Assembly: GCA_029204225.1 (NCBI GenBank)
Contig: CM055103.1
Location: 45,854,611 to 45,918,610, forward strand
Direction of reading: 5' to 3'
Origin: Diphasiastrum complanatum
Lineage: Eukaryota > Streptophyta > Lycopodiopsida > Lycopodiales > Lycopodiaceae
Length of the DNA stretch: 64,000 nucleotides
The position numbers and the translations under genes were made by a program. Position 1 is the stretch's first letter; the number at the start of each line of letters is the position of its first letter. The notes under the pieces are model-generated. The model saw nothing but the letters and a program-made list of their open reading frames with translations. It did no database searches and was not told where the DNA came from. This document shows, piece after piece, positions 1 through 14,262 of the stretch.

Positions 1-1721
<1,721 letters not shown>

Positions 1722-1722
1722 G

Positions 1723-1740
1723 TGGCATCATTACTGGGGA
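1723..1740 (+). other. Decayed primer binding site, tRNA-Asp type
   Basis: The site reads TGGCATCATTACTGGGGA. The usual Athila-type site is TGGCGCCGTTGCCGGGGA. The five differences are all G-to-A or C-to-T transitions, as expected from decay of methylated DNA. Confidence 0.65.
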
Positions 1741-4700
1741 GCGCCACACACTCGTCTCGTCGCATAACCATCTTTCTTCTCTTTCCTCTCTTCTCTCTTC
1801 TTTTCCCTCTATTTTTCACCAAAAAAATCAAGTTTTTAAGTTGTTAAAGTTAGTTTAGTGTGGTTTAGTGTTAGATCTGCCGTTTTTTTTTTTTGGAGAT
1901 TTTGCCGTTTTTTTGTTGCTTGTGCGGACTGTGAGTAACTCTCCCAAAGACAATAATAATAATTCAAAATAAACCGGCACAAAAAAGAACAAGCAAGAAT
2001 GGTAGGCACAATACAAATATGAGGGAGAGGACACTAGTAATTATCTCAATGTAGGTTTGACTCAACAAAAATATGAGGGATAGGAACTAGTCATCACCTC
2101 CAACACCAAGAGGGAAAAGGCCATGAAGCAAGTGAATGTCAAAAAACTCACCATGAAAGGGAGCACCAAGGAAGGAAGCAAGTTGCCTGAATGTGACAAA
2201 AAGTCCAACAAACAAAACGTGATGAAGACACTGCCAAGAAGTGAGTGAAGTAGGGTGCCACTTTGAAGTGTAATATCTTGAGAAAGAAATAGCCGATTGG
2301 TAACCTGTGACATTGTTGAGTAACAAAGAATGTAAAGATCAAAAAACAAAATCTTTCAGAACAAAAAAATATGTTCTAGTTTGACCGAGGTTTGACTTTT
2401 TAGAAACTTTACTTCTAAAAATACATGAAGCAAATGATAGCTCCCCTACAAAGGATGACCAGAAGCATTCACATAGACTAAAGCCCTACAAGCGGTAGTT
2501 AACCATAGACAAGAGTATCCCACAAAGAACCCAAGCAATACTTGTTACAAAAGAAGCAATAGAATGAATACAATGATGACCCCAAGGCCTCTATTTATAC
2601 GGACAAGTTGAGTGCTTAACATAATTAGGGCAACGAGCAATTAGGGTTCGGAAAGGACTAGGGCTAGGTCTTAACTAGTCCATAACAGCTAAGGAGAAAA
2701 AACAAACAAGAACTATTCCTTTGTGGACATATTGATATTATGATTAGTGACATTCCAGTTGAATGGAGATTTTTCAAACTGAAACTTTTAAAAAAAAAAT
2801 TCAATTTTAATTACAATAAAATCTGAGGTGAAATCCTCTACTTGAATTGTAATAAAGGTTTTTAGAATTTTTTTAAAAAAAAAACATGATATGCCATGGT
2901 CCACTAGTTATTGTTCAGCCAAGCTTGCATTATAGTATGATTTAGAAAAAAGAAATTGAAGAGAGCTCTAGTTATATGTTGCATTCACGAAGTTACAAGA
3001 TAGAAATTTGTTTTCAAAAGGTTGTTAAAGAGTTTGTTGAATCCAATTACAAAAGGTTTATACTTCTCTAGGACTTTAGCATACGATAAAGAATGATTAT
3101 TATGAAAGGCTATATTCTTGGAGCTATCATGAAGAAAAAAAAAACACTCTTTTATTAACTTTCAAAAACAGCAATCTAGTCATGATAAGTTTGCTGAATA
3201 GCAAAATAAGCATTACCCAAGCAACTTCTTCATTGTTGTCATCAAGAGGTTGCAATTCACATTTTAGGCGCATGTAGTGACAATATGCTAGATCATCCTG
3301 CGTAATCAATTTGAATTAGAAAACAAAGACGAAGCTTAGATACAAAATCCAATTCCACCTTATACCAAGTCATACTACTATCGCAAAATTCAAATGCAAA
3401 ACACACAGAAGCAATTGGATGGTCATACATCATCATCATCATCATCAGCTGCATCCCCCAAAATTTTAGTGGCAAGCTCAATTTCTCTTAATGCCTCCAG
3501 CTAAAACAACAATCCATGTATTTCCTTTGGAAAGTAAGGTGCAGGTGAGGGAATGAAATACAGAAAGCTTCACTAATGTCTCTGAATACCAAAAAGTGTA
3601 TAAGATTCAGAGTGCATTTCAAGTATGTTAATGACTACTAGGGAGCATACATACATTTTCAAAACATAAACACATTAATGCAACCACATGTACTAAAAAG
3701 ACAATGAACATAAAAGGATAATGTAGTAAAAACTATGGCATCGACACTAACTATTGCATCTATCCTAGATACATATAAAAAAAGAGGTTAGAGTAGGTGC
3801 TCTTGATGTCGATGGTGTTGTTACCCTGGTTTGGCAACATAGCAAGTGATTGCATCTGTAAGTGGATGATCGTGCCACAAGAGTATCTATGTGTCTCAAC
3901 ATACGACATAGTGTCTGATCTCTATGGAGAAGCTGTCTCTTCTTCTGAAAAGGTCTCCAAATCTATGGAAGATCTAGGCTTGCACCTCAGAAAGAAGGAA
4001 GTGATATGTAATTGTGTGCCTCTCTGACTCTCTGCTAATCTCAAACTAGACTTGGATTCCAAGTCCTCATCAAAGGGGAAATCAAATAACAAAGAGCGTA
4101 AGAATTAACCATAAAGAGGGACAAATGAGGGGTCTAAGATATAATTTAGTGTATCAGGTATAGGAGGAAGAGTCGGTGAAGTACAAAAGGGAAGGGTACC
4201 TAGATGGAAGGAGAGAAAATAGTGATGAAACAAAGTCCTACTACTGATGGTGAAAGATGTGATCCAAGAGAGAGGAGGAGGAGAGCCTATGAGATAGTCA
4301 ACCATGCAATGTCCGCCACTATGAGGGTGGCAAGTAAAATCACCTGAAGAGGGCCTTGAGTCAAGCGAATGAAATGGCCAATCATTTAGGATGCCTTACA
4401 TATGATGCCTTTGGGAAAAGTATGATTGACAGTTGTTATCTCAAATGAAGCTATGGTGGGGGAAGTGCATTTGGGCCTTCAAATTGATGGCCATATGCCT
4501 ATAGAGTTTACCTTAGGCAAATTGGTTTCATGATTGTGGCATTATCAATGTAACAATCTGAATTGAGATTTGGGATATCTACAAAATATGCAACTTCTTA
4601 TAAAAAAAAGGTGCATCTCATAGTTTAATCAACATTTGTGGACATGTGGCCAAATAACTCAAAAGCTCAACCAAAAGACTTTGTTGAAATAGTGAGCGAG

Positions 4701-5139
4701 GTGGCTAATGAATGTTTTGGGCAAAACAAACACTTCGAGGGCAATCATCCACAAAATTCATGGTATGATCAGGTCTACAAAGATGCAAGATAAAAATACT
4801 GAATCTCATGAATGGGAACCTAAGAGAGATAGAAACGCTCAAAGAAAGATTGTCAAAGCAAAAAAATGGGTCCTTTTAAAGCAGGAAGAGGTGTTACCGG
4901 AGTAGCTTCTCCATGATCCCAAACCCTTTTGGAAGAAATTTAGAAAGAGAAGGGATGATATAGGAGGGCATTCAATAAAAAGTCTACTTGAGTTTGTAGA
5001 GCTTCTTTATCATCAGAAACATATCCAAGAATCTGAATTTACAAAGCAATCACCCTACAACTTGACTTCACCACTCTGAATTTCGACCCTGACTGTTCCT
5101 TCACCCTCAATAGTGTGTTTTTGGATCCAACGACAAAAT
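1741..5139. other. Decayed TE DNA, no gene seen
   Basis: No coding region is supported. At 2430-2760 there is LTR-like sequence in minus orientation, with a TATA-like TATAAATAG on the minus strand near 2590. Around 4600-4960 there are short Lys/Arg-rich frames that may be copia gag debris, but I cannot align them to a domain. Confidence 0.4.
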
Positions 5140-5655
5140 GAAGATGAAGCAGCTTTCTTGACCAAGGTCGAAGAAAATCAGGATATCGATTTCTAGTACC
5201 TAGACTTGAGAGCAACTCAAATATGACTCACCACAAGGACTGGTTCAAAGATTATCAATCATACACCCACTCTCAAATTGTACAACTTGGTGACAACTCA
5301 AAACATACTATTGAGGGTGAAGGAATAGTCAGGGTCAAATTTCAGAGCGGTGAAGTCAAGTTGCTGACCAATGTTCTCCATGTTCGAAATCTGACCAAAA
5401 ATCTGCTCTCAGTGAGCAGAATCACAGATTTGGGTCGGAAGGTCGAATTCAACACACAAGGCTACAAAATTTTTGACAAATCCTGGAAAGTTTTAGCTTT
5501 CGAGAGAAGAAGTGGCAACCTTTACAAACTCAGCCACTACAATCCTTCTAATTGTCAAGCTCTTTATACATCTACTTCTGAACCAGCTGATATGGCTTGG
5601 CATTTCAGATTAGGCCACGTCAAGTCCAATTGTATTCAGCAAATGTCAAACTAAA
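5140..5655 (+). mobile_element. Ty1/copia fragment: protease end and GAG-pre-integrase
   Basis: The frame from about 5155 reads through a degraded protease active-site region (YLD-x-x-AT, where DSGAT would be expected), then MTHHKDWF at 5223. It continues through about 140 residues of GAG-pre-integrase sequence (VLHVRNLTKNLLSVSRITD; MAWHFRLGHVKS), typical of copia polyproteins. A stop at 5653 and loss of the following integrase leave it dead. Linker wording resembles the copia parts at 11-12 kb (minus) and 50-52 kb (plus), so they may be one family. Confidence 0.8.
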
Positions 5656-6959
5656 TTCAGTACTTCATGCAAAAGTTCTATAATCAGCAAGCATGCTAGA
5701 AGTCCTACAATTTCCGATACAATTCATACTTCTAAAAGGAACACCTGTCATAGTGAAAGAAACCATTTTTGTGATAGACTATTGTGGCAACATCAATGGT
5801 TATCACAAAACCAGCAAGAAATCTTTCACAAGAACAACAATTCTTGTCTGAAATTCCTTTTAGAACTTCCATCAAAAGAATCTACACATAATGTCTTGCT
5901 TCAGGTTCCTTGAAAGCAATGACAAGCTTATGCTTGAAATGCAAAAATTATAGCATTCAATTATGAGCCAATATTTGCTGAGATTCTCCAGCAAGTATGC
6001 CCAAAATTTATGCCAGAATTTTGTCTAACTTCCCAAATAAAAAAGTCATGAGATCTCACAAGTAAAGAAACCAAATCAAGTTTTCAAAATCATAAGTTTT
6101 TTTAATGTTAGGATTCGATTTCTTATTGCCAAACTAGGTAGTGCACATCTCTTGCAATAATAGATTATTCCCAACCTTTTAATTTTTTTTTTTGAAATTT
6201 GATGAATCAAAACTTTAGTTCCATCCCCAAGAATTTCAAGACCCCAATTTGCAAATGATTGAGGTGTATGGTTGATGGTTGAGGTGTATCAGTTAGATGG
6301 TTGATGTGTCCCAACAAGGTGTCCTAGTTTCATTCCAATCCACCATCATGGGATTTAGGCCTCCAAACCATCAATTATGATATAATACCATGAGGGTTCC
6401 AATCCCTCATAATCATAACTGACTTACGGGTCGCCCTCTAACCCCCTTACAAGATATAAATCTAGGGCCAGAGCATTGTGAGCATGATGCACAGTCTCAA
6501 CTGCCCAAGATTCATCACCATACGGATGGATGACCAACTTGGATTTTGGGCGGGCTCTCAATGCATTTTATAAATAGCACATCAATTCGTCGAATCCTGT
6601 ACTTCGATTGACCGCCCATTATGCCAATGATATCGAGTTCCTCAAGAGTGTGCCTACAAGGTGGGATGATTTTCTCTAGCCCATTTGTTCTATCCAAATC
6701 CACCACTCAAATCCTATGAAATCCTAGATCAACTGCCACTTGCACCGAATAGCAATGATTGACGACGACGGACAACGGGAGAGTTGTGTCACCACGTGGA
6801 TGACACAATGCTTCTTGGAAAACGCCCACCCGTGTTTTATGCCACTCAAACGTGAGAAGAGAATCACACGCCTGACCTACATCTTCATTTCCTCCACAAC
6901 GTTTATTTTTTGGATTAGCTTCACCATCCCACACCCCTGATCAGTACCCAACCATTACT
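5656..6959. other. Decayed TE DNA ahead of ORF3 copy 1
   Basis: No intact coding region. A TATAAATA occurs at 6569-6576. Short frames between 6700 and 6940 may be the eroded N-terminal part of the downstream ORF3, but I cannot align them convincingly with the copy at 58-61 kb. Confidence 0.35.
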
Positions 6960-8829
6960 AACCCGGAGAAGCTCTCTGAAGCAGCTAAACGCTCAATGAT
7001 CGGCCTATCCGAAGCAAGCTACCACATGCATTGGTTGATAAGCCAGCACCAAGTGCTCAAGAATAAGGTCCAGCACGAGGGCCAAGAGATCGCACAACAA
7101 CAGAAGCTGGCCAAAAATAAATAAAAAGAAACAGATGAAATCATATTCATGATGGCTGGGCAGAAATTCACATTAGAAGAGGTCCAACAACAACTGAAGC
7201 ACCAGATGGCCCAGATCAACCAAGCACGAGACGGATCGTTAGGTGCAATGACAATTGGTGCCCCTCTAATTAAGCCCGAGGACATACAGTTCCAAGCCCC
7301 ACAAGCCACATCCATCTAGATGGAGAAATATGTGTGGTTGATCTAGGAACGAGAAGCCGAGAAGAGGAATTTCGAAAATATTGTGGCCAAGCAGAAAAAG
7401 ATCATCTTTGAGTCCCAAAAGCAGCTAGAAGATACGAAAAAGGCCCTGTAGCAAGTCTTGGACAAGGTGAACCAATTGTGGGACACGGCGTGCAAGGCCC
7501 AAGCAGGTGCTCTTACAAAGAAACCATGGGACAATGATGGAGATGACAGAGTAGACAATAAGGATGGGCAAACCTGACCATCAAATGGTAGCTCGGAATC
7601 GGGTAGCCAGAGAGCCAAAATTGCTTTCGGAGCTTTTCCCCTTTTCCTCTCACTTTTAATCCCTCATTTTATTCTGCTTTTAATTTTTTTGAAACATTCG
7701 TTCCAACTTACCCTGTTTCTTCATCTTCCCTCTCTCCACCACCTCCTAGTAGATTATTGGGTCCATCTAAAGGTCCACCTGACACGTACAAAGCCCGACG
7801 GGATGAGTTTTTACAACAACTTCGCTCCCCCGACGCGACATACAATTTGTTAAACCCACCCCCTCCTAAACCTATCATCCTTGCACCTCTCTCTCCAGAT
7901 CACTCCATTCTTGACCCTCCAGAAATTAACACGGACATCGGGGGTGATGACGACATCCTAGCAGATCCATCGAAATCAAGAAGATTCTCGACCAGGCAAG
8001 ACACGGGCGCAACTGAGCCGTCTACGAGCGAGCGGGCAAAGGAAAAGGATACGGGCACTAAAGCCCTGGACGACTACCTGGCAAGGCCACCAAAACGACG
8101 TAGGGCAGCCTCTCCTACCAGGCCAAGGGGTAAGATGGCCGATACCAAAGAGTCGAAAATATTCGAAATAAAATATCCTCCCAACATGAGGGGAGGCGGA
8201 GAAGAGATCGATCAAAGCCAATACTCCACCAGGGATGAGATCATTGCGGCATTGCAACCGCAACCAAAATGGTGGAGCAAGGTCTTAAAGATAGCAGTCG
8301 GCTGCAAGAGTACCTGAGGGCACCGGTGTGAAAACGAGTTGATCCATTCTACATGCCACTCAAATGCAGAAATCCATGGCCTGTAGAGAAGCCACGAGTT
8401 GAATTGGTGAATTGGCCGATGATTCCAGGAATTTCAGACAAAATATCCCTGGATGACTTGAGGCTACAGTTGCTGGACTTTGGGCACAAATACAAGACCA
8501 GTGCCAATCTATGCATGCAAGAAAGCGTCGAATATTGTCGATCAATGGCCTTTCTGATGCAACAAGAATGTTTTTGGGATCGTGGTTTGGATCCAATCAG
8601 GATCAATCCCAACGTAGCCCTCCAATCAGAGGAAGACCATGAGATGATGGCCCGACTATACTATAGAGCAGCCTTCATGTCATCATGGTATGTCACCATG
8701 ATAGAAGACTGGCAAGAAATGGGCTTCATCGAAAAGATACGAGAATACCTGGGGTCGCTAAACTATGGAAGTAAGCTCTACTTCCAAGTGTTCAAGTCTC
8801 TAGGACAAAAAATGAGTGAGCGGAAATAG
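6960..8829 (+). mobile_element. Gypsy extra ORF (ORF3) copy 1, broken
   Basis: This is an orphan copy of a protein encoded after integrase in the gypsy elements at 55-61 kb. From 6975 the frame reads an Ala/Gln/Lys-rich, heptad-like stretch with several stops, which is a likely coiled coil. Then comes a Pro-rich and Arg-rich linker (7757-8130) and a conserved C-terminal domain in two frames (about 8150-8317 and 8353-8829). The domain match to copies 2 and 3 is clear: KYPPNMRGG against KYQPKERGG, and DHEMMARLYYRA against DHINVARLYYRA. The tail ends at 8829. Here the residue after TMIED is Trp, where the other two copies have stops. Function is unknown. The position in related elements is where env-like or other accessory ORFs sit. 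Identity to the other copies is moderate, so this is a different subfamily. Confidence 0.7.
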
Positions 8830-9062
8830 ACGGCGAGACGACAAGGCAAGCATGACTCGCAAGAGGTTCTCAAGAGGGCTGGAATGTAGTGACCATTGAG
8901 AAATCTTCATTTTTGTGAAACAGTTTTGCGGATAATAAGCACCTGATTTTACAGAAGTGAACGGAGATCCACTCTTTTCCAAGGACATAACAAGAAGAGA
9001 AGAAGTAGTAAAAAGAAACCGTGTTCACAGATTCGGCAGGAATTTGTGAACAAATCTCTGCA

Positions 9063-9074
9063 GCTCTGATACCA
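9063..9074 (-). other. Copia primer binding site, initiator tRNA-Met
   Basis: The minus strand reads TGGTATCAGAGC, a full match to the complement of the plant initiator tRNA-Met 3' end. It sits four bases after the probable LTR end. Confidence 0.75.
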
Positions 9075-9078
9075 CTAT

Positions 9079-9610
9079 TGAGAACCCAGATGGAATTCAA
9101 TTCTGTCTGCCGGCTACTGCCTGCTAGATCAGATCTACATCCTCCAGAGTGTAGACATATACTATTGACCTACGTTATAATTCGTTTAAGCATTGGACAA
9201 AGATGAACCAGTGTGCGGAATAAAAAATAAAGAACTGAACATGTATAGACAACAATTAGACATCCAAGCATTCGAGATCATTCAAGTTGAGGCTACATGT
9301 GAATTTAAGCTATTGTATTATCAATTATCCTTTTGTAAAAGCGCTATTGTGACAAACCCACACGGTGCATCGGTGCAACAAAATCTTTGTCTCTCACAAA
9401 TAATGTTAGATCGTCTCATTTACTAGCGGACTTCTTGGACGTCGGCTCAGCAACACTATGCTTAGCTCAGGTTGGCACTCAATCGATTGACAATCCACCA
9501 ATTTTCTCATCTTCGATCTATTTATATGGATGGAGAGAGAAAGGGTTTAATCTAATCTCTGATTACAAGAACGGTTGGTTAGGCACGTTCTAACGGTGTT
9601 CCAAACACGT
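9079..9610 (-). mobile_element. Copia 5' LTR (minus strand), approximate bounds
   Basis: On the minus strand an LTR-like segment with TATAAATAG (plus 9520-9530) runs to about 9079. It is followed by a perfect copia primer site TGGTATCAGAGC (plus 9063-9074), complementary to the 3' end of initiator tRNA-Met. The LTR start is not resolved. Internal sequence continues only to about 8890, where it abuts the plus-strand gypsy ORF3. Confidence 0.5.
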
Positions 9611-9723
9611 CAGCATCGTCCGTGGAGGCGGCTGTCCTCCTAGTACTTTGCTTGATCTTAGTTGTACTTGGAGCATAAAGATCCACTATCTTTTGATATT
9701 TGGGTGTTGTTCGGCTTCGTCTT

Positions 9724-9806
9724 CGACTTCGAGCTCCTTCGGTCTTCAAACATTTGACTTTTGTCTTCGAGCTCCTTCGGTCATCGAACATCTGACCTTC
9801 GTCTTC
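9724..9806. repeat. 41-bp imperfect tandem duplication
   Basis: CTTCGAGCTCCTTCGGTC begins two consecutive units about 41 bases apart, and each continues into a similar AACAT-TGAC segment. It lies in copia internal sequence between two LTRs. Confidence 0.8.
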
Positions 9807-10101
9807 GGGTGTCCTTGAGCTGAAATCGTTATGTGGCAGTTATGGTCTGGGACGGATTTTGACTGTGGGCAGCTCCCTTGTAGTTCTGCAGGCTCGAACT
9901 CAAAAGCTAACAAAGCTTTGTGGGTAGAAACATTTAGTTTCTTCGTTTTAGACATCACTTATCGAAATTTGTTGGAAATGGGCGAACCATGGATCAAGAT
10001 CTATATGGTGAGCACCAACACATTTTTTTGTTGGAAAATCTGAGAAATCGAGATGATATCGGATTAGTAGAGCTCTGATAGAAACATATGCTCTGATGCC
10101 A

Positions 10102-10872
10102 TGTCAGAAATTGGTGGTATTGGCAGCGGAAGACTGAGCGAGCTTGGTGTGTGGAGCTGAAGCGCCACAGTTAGCAGCAGAACATTCAAAATGAAGGAAT
10201 AAAGAATGCGCAATGGAACAACAACTAAGTGGAGACAAAATGTACTCTGATCGATATCCACAAGAAGTAGAATCGCATGAAGTGAAAACTTCAGCTGGCT
10301 ACAAAATGAAAACTCTGATCGTTGTGTGTAATAACACATGCAACGAAACTATCTAGATGAATTGATAGAAATAATTATCAGATATTTTAGATATCAGAAG
10401 ATCAGAAGAAATTTTTTGATGAAGATACTGATCTTGATATACTACTCAAAGTATCTATTACTGATAATTTTTATAGTTATTACAACCGCCTCAGAACTAT
10501 TATTGCATGTACAATGCAGGCAAACTGTCAACGCAAAGTCTGGGTTGGATTTTACATCGACAATATCGAACTTTACAAAGCATCGAACAATATACAAATA
10601 ATCGATTTTATACAATGGGTCGAAAATAGGGCCAAAAAAAACAAACCCGATTTGACCTGATCCAGGGTCAAAGACTTCCGGATAATTTTGCCTCCGATCC
10701 GATCCATGGTCAAAAAGTATCTGTTTGTTAGGCTTGACATTGGATTGGAAAAATCCGATACTGGATTTTTCGATCTTATGAAAAACTCGAGCCTTCTGTT
10801 TTTTTGGGTTTTGTAAAGTTTTCAAGATGCTCATTAATAAATGGATTTGAGGCTAAGCATTGAATTCCAACA
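10102..10872 (-). mobile_element. Copia LTR flanked by a PPT on one side and a PBS on the other
   Basis: On the minus strand the LTR opens TGTTGGAATTC and closes TTTCTGACA, about 771 bases. Immediately before it is a purine tract (GAGGAGGAG, plus 10873-10881), as expected for a 3' LTR. Immediately after it is TGGCATCAGAGC (plus 10090-10101), an initiator tRNA-Met primer site with one change, as expected for a 5' LTR. One LTR therefore serves two internal domains. Confidence 0.7.
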
Positions 10873-12290
10873 CTCCTCCTCAATGTGGATTTTGAAAAGC
10901 TTTGGTCTTTAGATTTAACTTGTCATTGAATCTGAGCTAGTGCTCTTTTGCCAAAGCCATTGTGAAGTAATCTGCTGTAGATTTGTTCTACTGGGTCAAT
11001 TTTTGTACTTCGTGACAGTAGTTGGCTGGAACTTTATCATGCCTTTTGAACTCCAGTCCTAACTTGCATTGTAGATGTCTCATCAGATTTAGATTGATAC
11101 TAAATAATAGAGTATCATCTACATAGAGTGTGTAGTTGATAAGGAAATCCGATACAAACTTGAAATGAAAATTCGAGTCTACCGAGTTTGGATAGAAATC
11201 ATTCTCGTTTAGAAATACAGATTTGTTGTCTTTTGCTGCTTCGCACTAGTCATCATCAGTAATTGACTTTGCCTTAGAATTTATATTTGATTCCTACACA
11301 AAGTAGCAGGTTGGATCATCCATAAATTGGGATGGCGGTTATCTGGGTCGAACTATCCTTCTTGGTTGAAATTCGACCCTCTGACGTGATCGATCTATTG
11401 AGATTCTGACTCATTTTTTGAGTCAGTATCGATTTTCTGATTTTCGACCTTGGGTCGGATTTTGTCTGTTCCACCCTTGGGTTGAATTTTGTTGTAGCTT
11501 TCTCTTTGTGGTTGAAAAATTGGTCTTCCAGAAAAAGGACATTTATGCTCATGAATGCTTGCTGATTGTCCAGATTGTAGAGCTTGTATGCCTTCTGATT
11601 TGGAGAGTAGCCAATAAAATTTGGTCTGCTACTGTTCAATCCTTGAATTGGATTTTGACCGGTTGACCTTGGGGTCAGATTTTGACTGTTCGATCCTTGG
11701 GTCGGCTTTTGATGTAGATCAACAGAGACCTGATTGAAAGCTTTGGCGCATCCAAAAACTCCAATATTTGTGAGTGATGGCTTTGATCCTGTCCATACCT
11801 GATAAGGTGTCTTGCCATTCAGGGCCGTTGTAATGGATCAGTTTTGTAGATAGGTTGTTGGAGTAACAGCTTCTGTTCATAATTTCTTTGGAAGAGAGAC
11901 ATGGGCCAGCATGCTCTTGGAACTTGCAATGAGTGTCTGATTTCTCCTTTGAGCTACACCATTGGACTGAGGTGAGTAGTTGGTTGTATGTTGTAGTTGT
12001 ATTCCGTTGGACTTGCAATAGACTTTGAACTCGGTGGAGATAAATGCTCCCCCTCCATTAGAGCGTAGAGTTTTGATTCTTCTCTGGATCGAATTTTCTA
12101 CTAATGCTTTGAACTGCTTGAAAAATTTGAAGGTATCGAATTTTTCCTTCAAGAAATAAGTTTTAGTCCTCCGAGAGAAGTCATCAATAAAAGTCAATAA
12201 GTGGACAACTCCCCCTGTGAAACAAGTATGCATAGGGCCACAAATGTCCATGTGTACAAGATCTAGCCAATCAAATTGCGACCTTTCATT
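10873..12290 (-). mobile_element. Ty1/copia pol fragment (minus strand)
   Basis: The minus strand carries a copia integrase core at 12251-11877 (MDICGPM; FIDDFSRR; NGIQLQHTTNYSPQSNGVAQRRN). The catalytic Glu of the usual NGVxERxN is changed to Gln. A linker follows at 11639-11316 (GYSPNQKAYKLYNL; VLFLEDQFF) with repeated Asp/Pro-rich segments. The reverse transcriptase is mostly lost. Only noisy frames remain before the PPT and LTR at 10872. The linker resembles the plus-strand element at 50.3-50.6 kb (LYDPDTQQILLSRDIVFIED), so they are one family. It is clearly non-functional. Confidence 0.82.
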
Positions 12291-12299
12291 TGGGACTTG

Positions 12300-13200
12300 C
12301 TAGTAGCCGAGTCTGAAAGGAGGATGGTGGTCCATTGCCTATCAACTCACAACCCAAAATTTAAAAAATGGGCAGCAAGTCAAAGGGCCAGGCAAAAGGA
12401 CTTGCCACTAGTCTGAAACCACCCTAACTACACTAGAACATCCAAAGTGTATGCTTTACAAAATGCATCTCTTTGATAACTTGTACTTCCCAAAGTGGAG
12501 GCCCATCTCGCATTGGGGCTTTAGAGCACAGGGCCACGTGCTAGGCGTTTGGCCCCGACCCAATGGGTGGGTGCCATGTGGCATTGGTGCCCCGGCCAAT
12601 AGATGGGTGTATGAGAAAAACCTCTTGCAGGCACAGGTGACTCACAGGCTCTCTTTTTGTCAAGCTCCTTGGCACACGAGCACTCGCGCGGGCCCTGGGT
12701 CTCGGGCACAAGTGTGCGTACCGAGCGGCCACCTGCGGTCCCAAGCAGCGCCCCCGGGTCTCGGGCAACCACCCCCATTATGCGTCCTGGGCAGTGGCAC
12801 TCGCATCTCGAGCAATGACAACCTTTCTTTTTTTTTTTTTTTTCTGGGCACAGACATCAACACCCTTTTTCCGAGCACCCACGTTCATGTGAGAAGAAGG
12901 GCAGTTTTCACTTACATGGCTTATTGGCAAACTCCCAGAAATGATTATGAGACAATGTTTTGGCTGCCCGGTGACATGACACTCCGCAACCATTAAAAAA
13001 AAAATGCAAGGCTCACTGGGGCAGAGCACTGAGTGCCTCTTAGATACAAGGGCCCATCTAGGATGTGCATCTATGCACCGTGCTATCTATCTTGTTACAA
13101 TTTTGTCCGATGTCAAAGTTCTACCTCTGTGTTCAAAGACTAAGCACATACGATAGCCATGTGGCGTATTGTGTGGTGTACATGTGTTAAAATGAAAGAT
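12300..13200. other. GC-rich anonymous segment, no gene supported
   Basis: Bases 12500-12860 are much richer in G and C than the surroundings and repeat the phrase GGGTCTCGGGCA. Frames are open on both strands, which in GC-rich DNA is weak evidence. I recognise no domain. It is probably a fragment of an unrecognised repeat. Confidence 0.4.
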
Positions 13201-13269
13201 TGTGTGTCATTTGATGTATTTTGGTAAATGAAAAATTCGCATGTGAGTTTTTAATTCGCATCTCTATCT

Positions 13270-13597
13270 CGCTCCTTTTTTTTTTTTCATCTACTCGCAC
13301 TCTTCCTCTCTCCTTCATCGCAAGCTCGATCGATACCTATCTCTCTCGCGTGTTCGCCATCTCTCGAGTCTGTGACGGTGTGCTGTCTTCACTGTCTCCT
13401 CAGTGCTCGCGCATAAATGCGCACATTGTGTAGAGCAAACACAAAGCCCAAGCTGTGTGATTTGCGCTTTCCGATGCTGGGCTACTCATCAACTGAAGAA
13501 GCTGGAACCTTAGAAGGAAGACCCACCTTTGTGGCTATGGCGTCTTGTCCTGCCGGCGTTTTCTGCACCTTGTTTCCTGGAGCTACTACAGCTGCAC
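13270..13597 (+). other. Possible non-coding first exon / 5' UTR of DML1
   Basis: A CT-rich segment with raised GC ends in a strong donor (CTGCAC then GTAAGC at 13598), followed by T-rich, intron-like DNA. An ATG in good context (GCTATGGCG, 13537) opens a short frame that cannot continue in phase into the DML1 start at 18917. In this model it would be an upstream ORF. The link to the gene 5.3 kb downstream is inference and needs a transcript. The intervening intron would contain the hAT and TRIM described below. Confidence 0.35.
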
Positions 13598-14119
13598 GTA
13601 AGCTTGGCTAAGGCTAGTAGCCTCGCTGTTATCTTTTTTTCTGTTGTTTTTCTGTTCCTGCTGTGTTGATGTGATTGTATTGCTGCTTTCTGTACTTTAA
13701 CACATTTAGCTTTTAAGCTTCCTCAGTTCTTGGCTGAAATATGGCTGCTCTGGTACAGTTATGTCTCTGTTCTTCTTGCAATTAAAGCGAGTATTGGGAT
13801 GTTTGGTCGGATTTTAGTGTTGTTAATGAGGACTTCCGTGCAAATATCAAAAGTATTTTTTTAGCGTTGCGAAGTTTTAATTAGAAGGAATTGGCTCATG
13901 TAGGAGGGTCTTTTTGTGGGGATCCTTTGTTTTTTCCTTTGATTGGAAGGATTTGGCCTTCCTTTAGATACGTTTTTTTACATCTTAGAGCCATTTGACA
14001 TGATAGGAAAGGTTTGATCCCATTCAAATTTCTTACCTTCTTCACATTCACAAATTCACACTTCTACCATCAGTTTTGAGTGCCCACAATGAAAGTCGAA
14101 TTATGGATTTGTCTTATGA

Positions 14120-14262
14120 GTCGGAGTCGGACATGCGCGTCCGGGCCGGACGCGTCTGCGTCCGGCATCCGGACCCGGATGCATCCCTTTTTTCTTTTAA
14201 CACTAAAATACACTTAAAAAAAAAAATGCGTCCGGGTCCGGGTCCCGCTACCCTTGCAAGTT
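14120..14262. mobile_element. Word-repeat element A (GTCCGG word)
   Basis: Two islands of variants of GTCCGG/CCGGAC (14120-14187 and 14228-14257) flank an AT-rich middle with poly-T and poly-A. The right end runs into GCTACCCTTGC. The architecture matches elements at 22.3, 23.6 and 26.6 kb, which use other words. No coding potential is seen. I interpret it as a non-autonomous element of unknown class. Confidence 0.5.

Noticed and set aside
12451-12996. A long plus-strand frame of 181 codons in GC-rich DNA.
   Set aside because: Both strands are open across the same GC-rich stretch, no domain is visible, and it includes a poly-T run. Chance openness is more likely.
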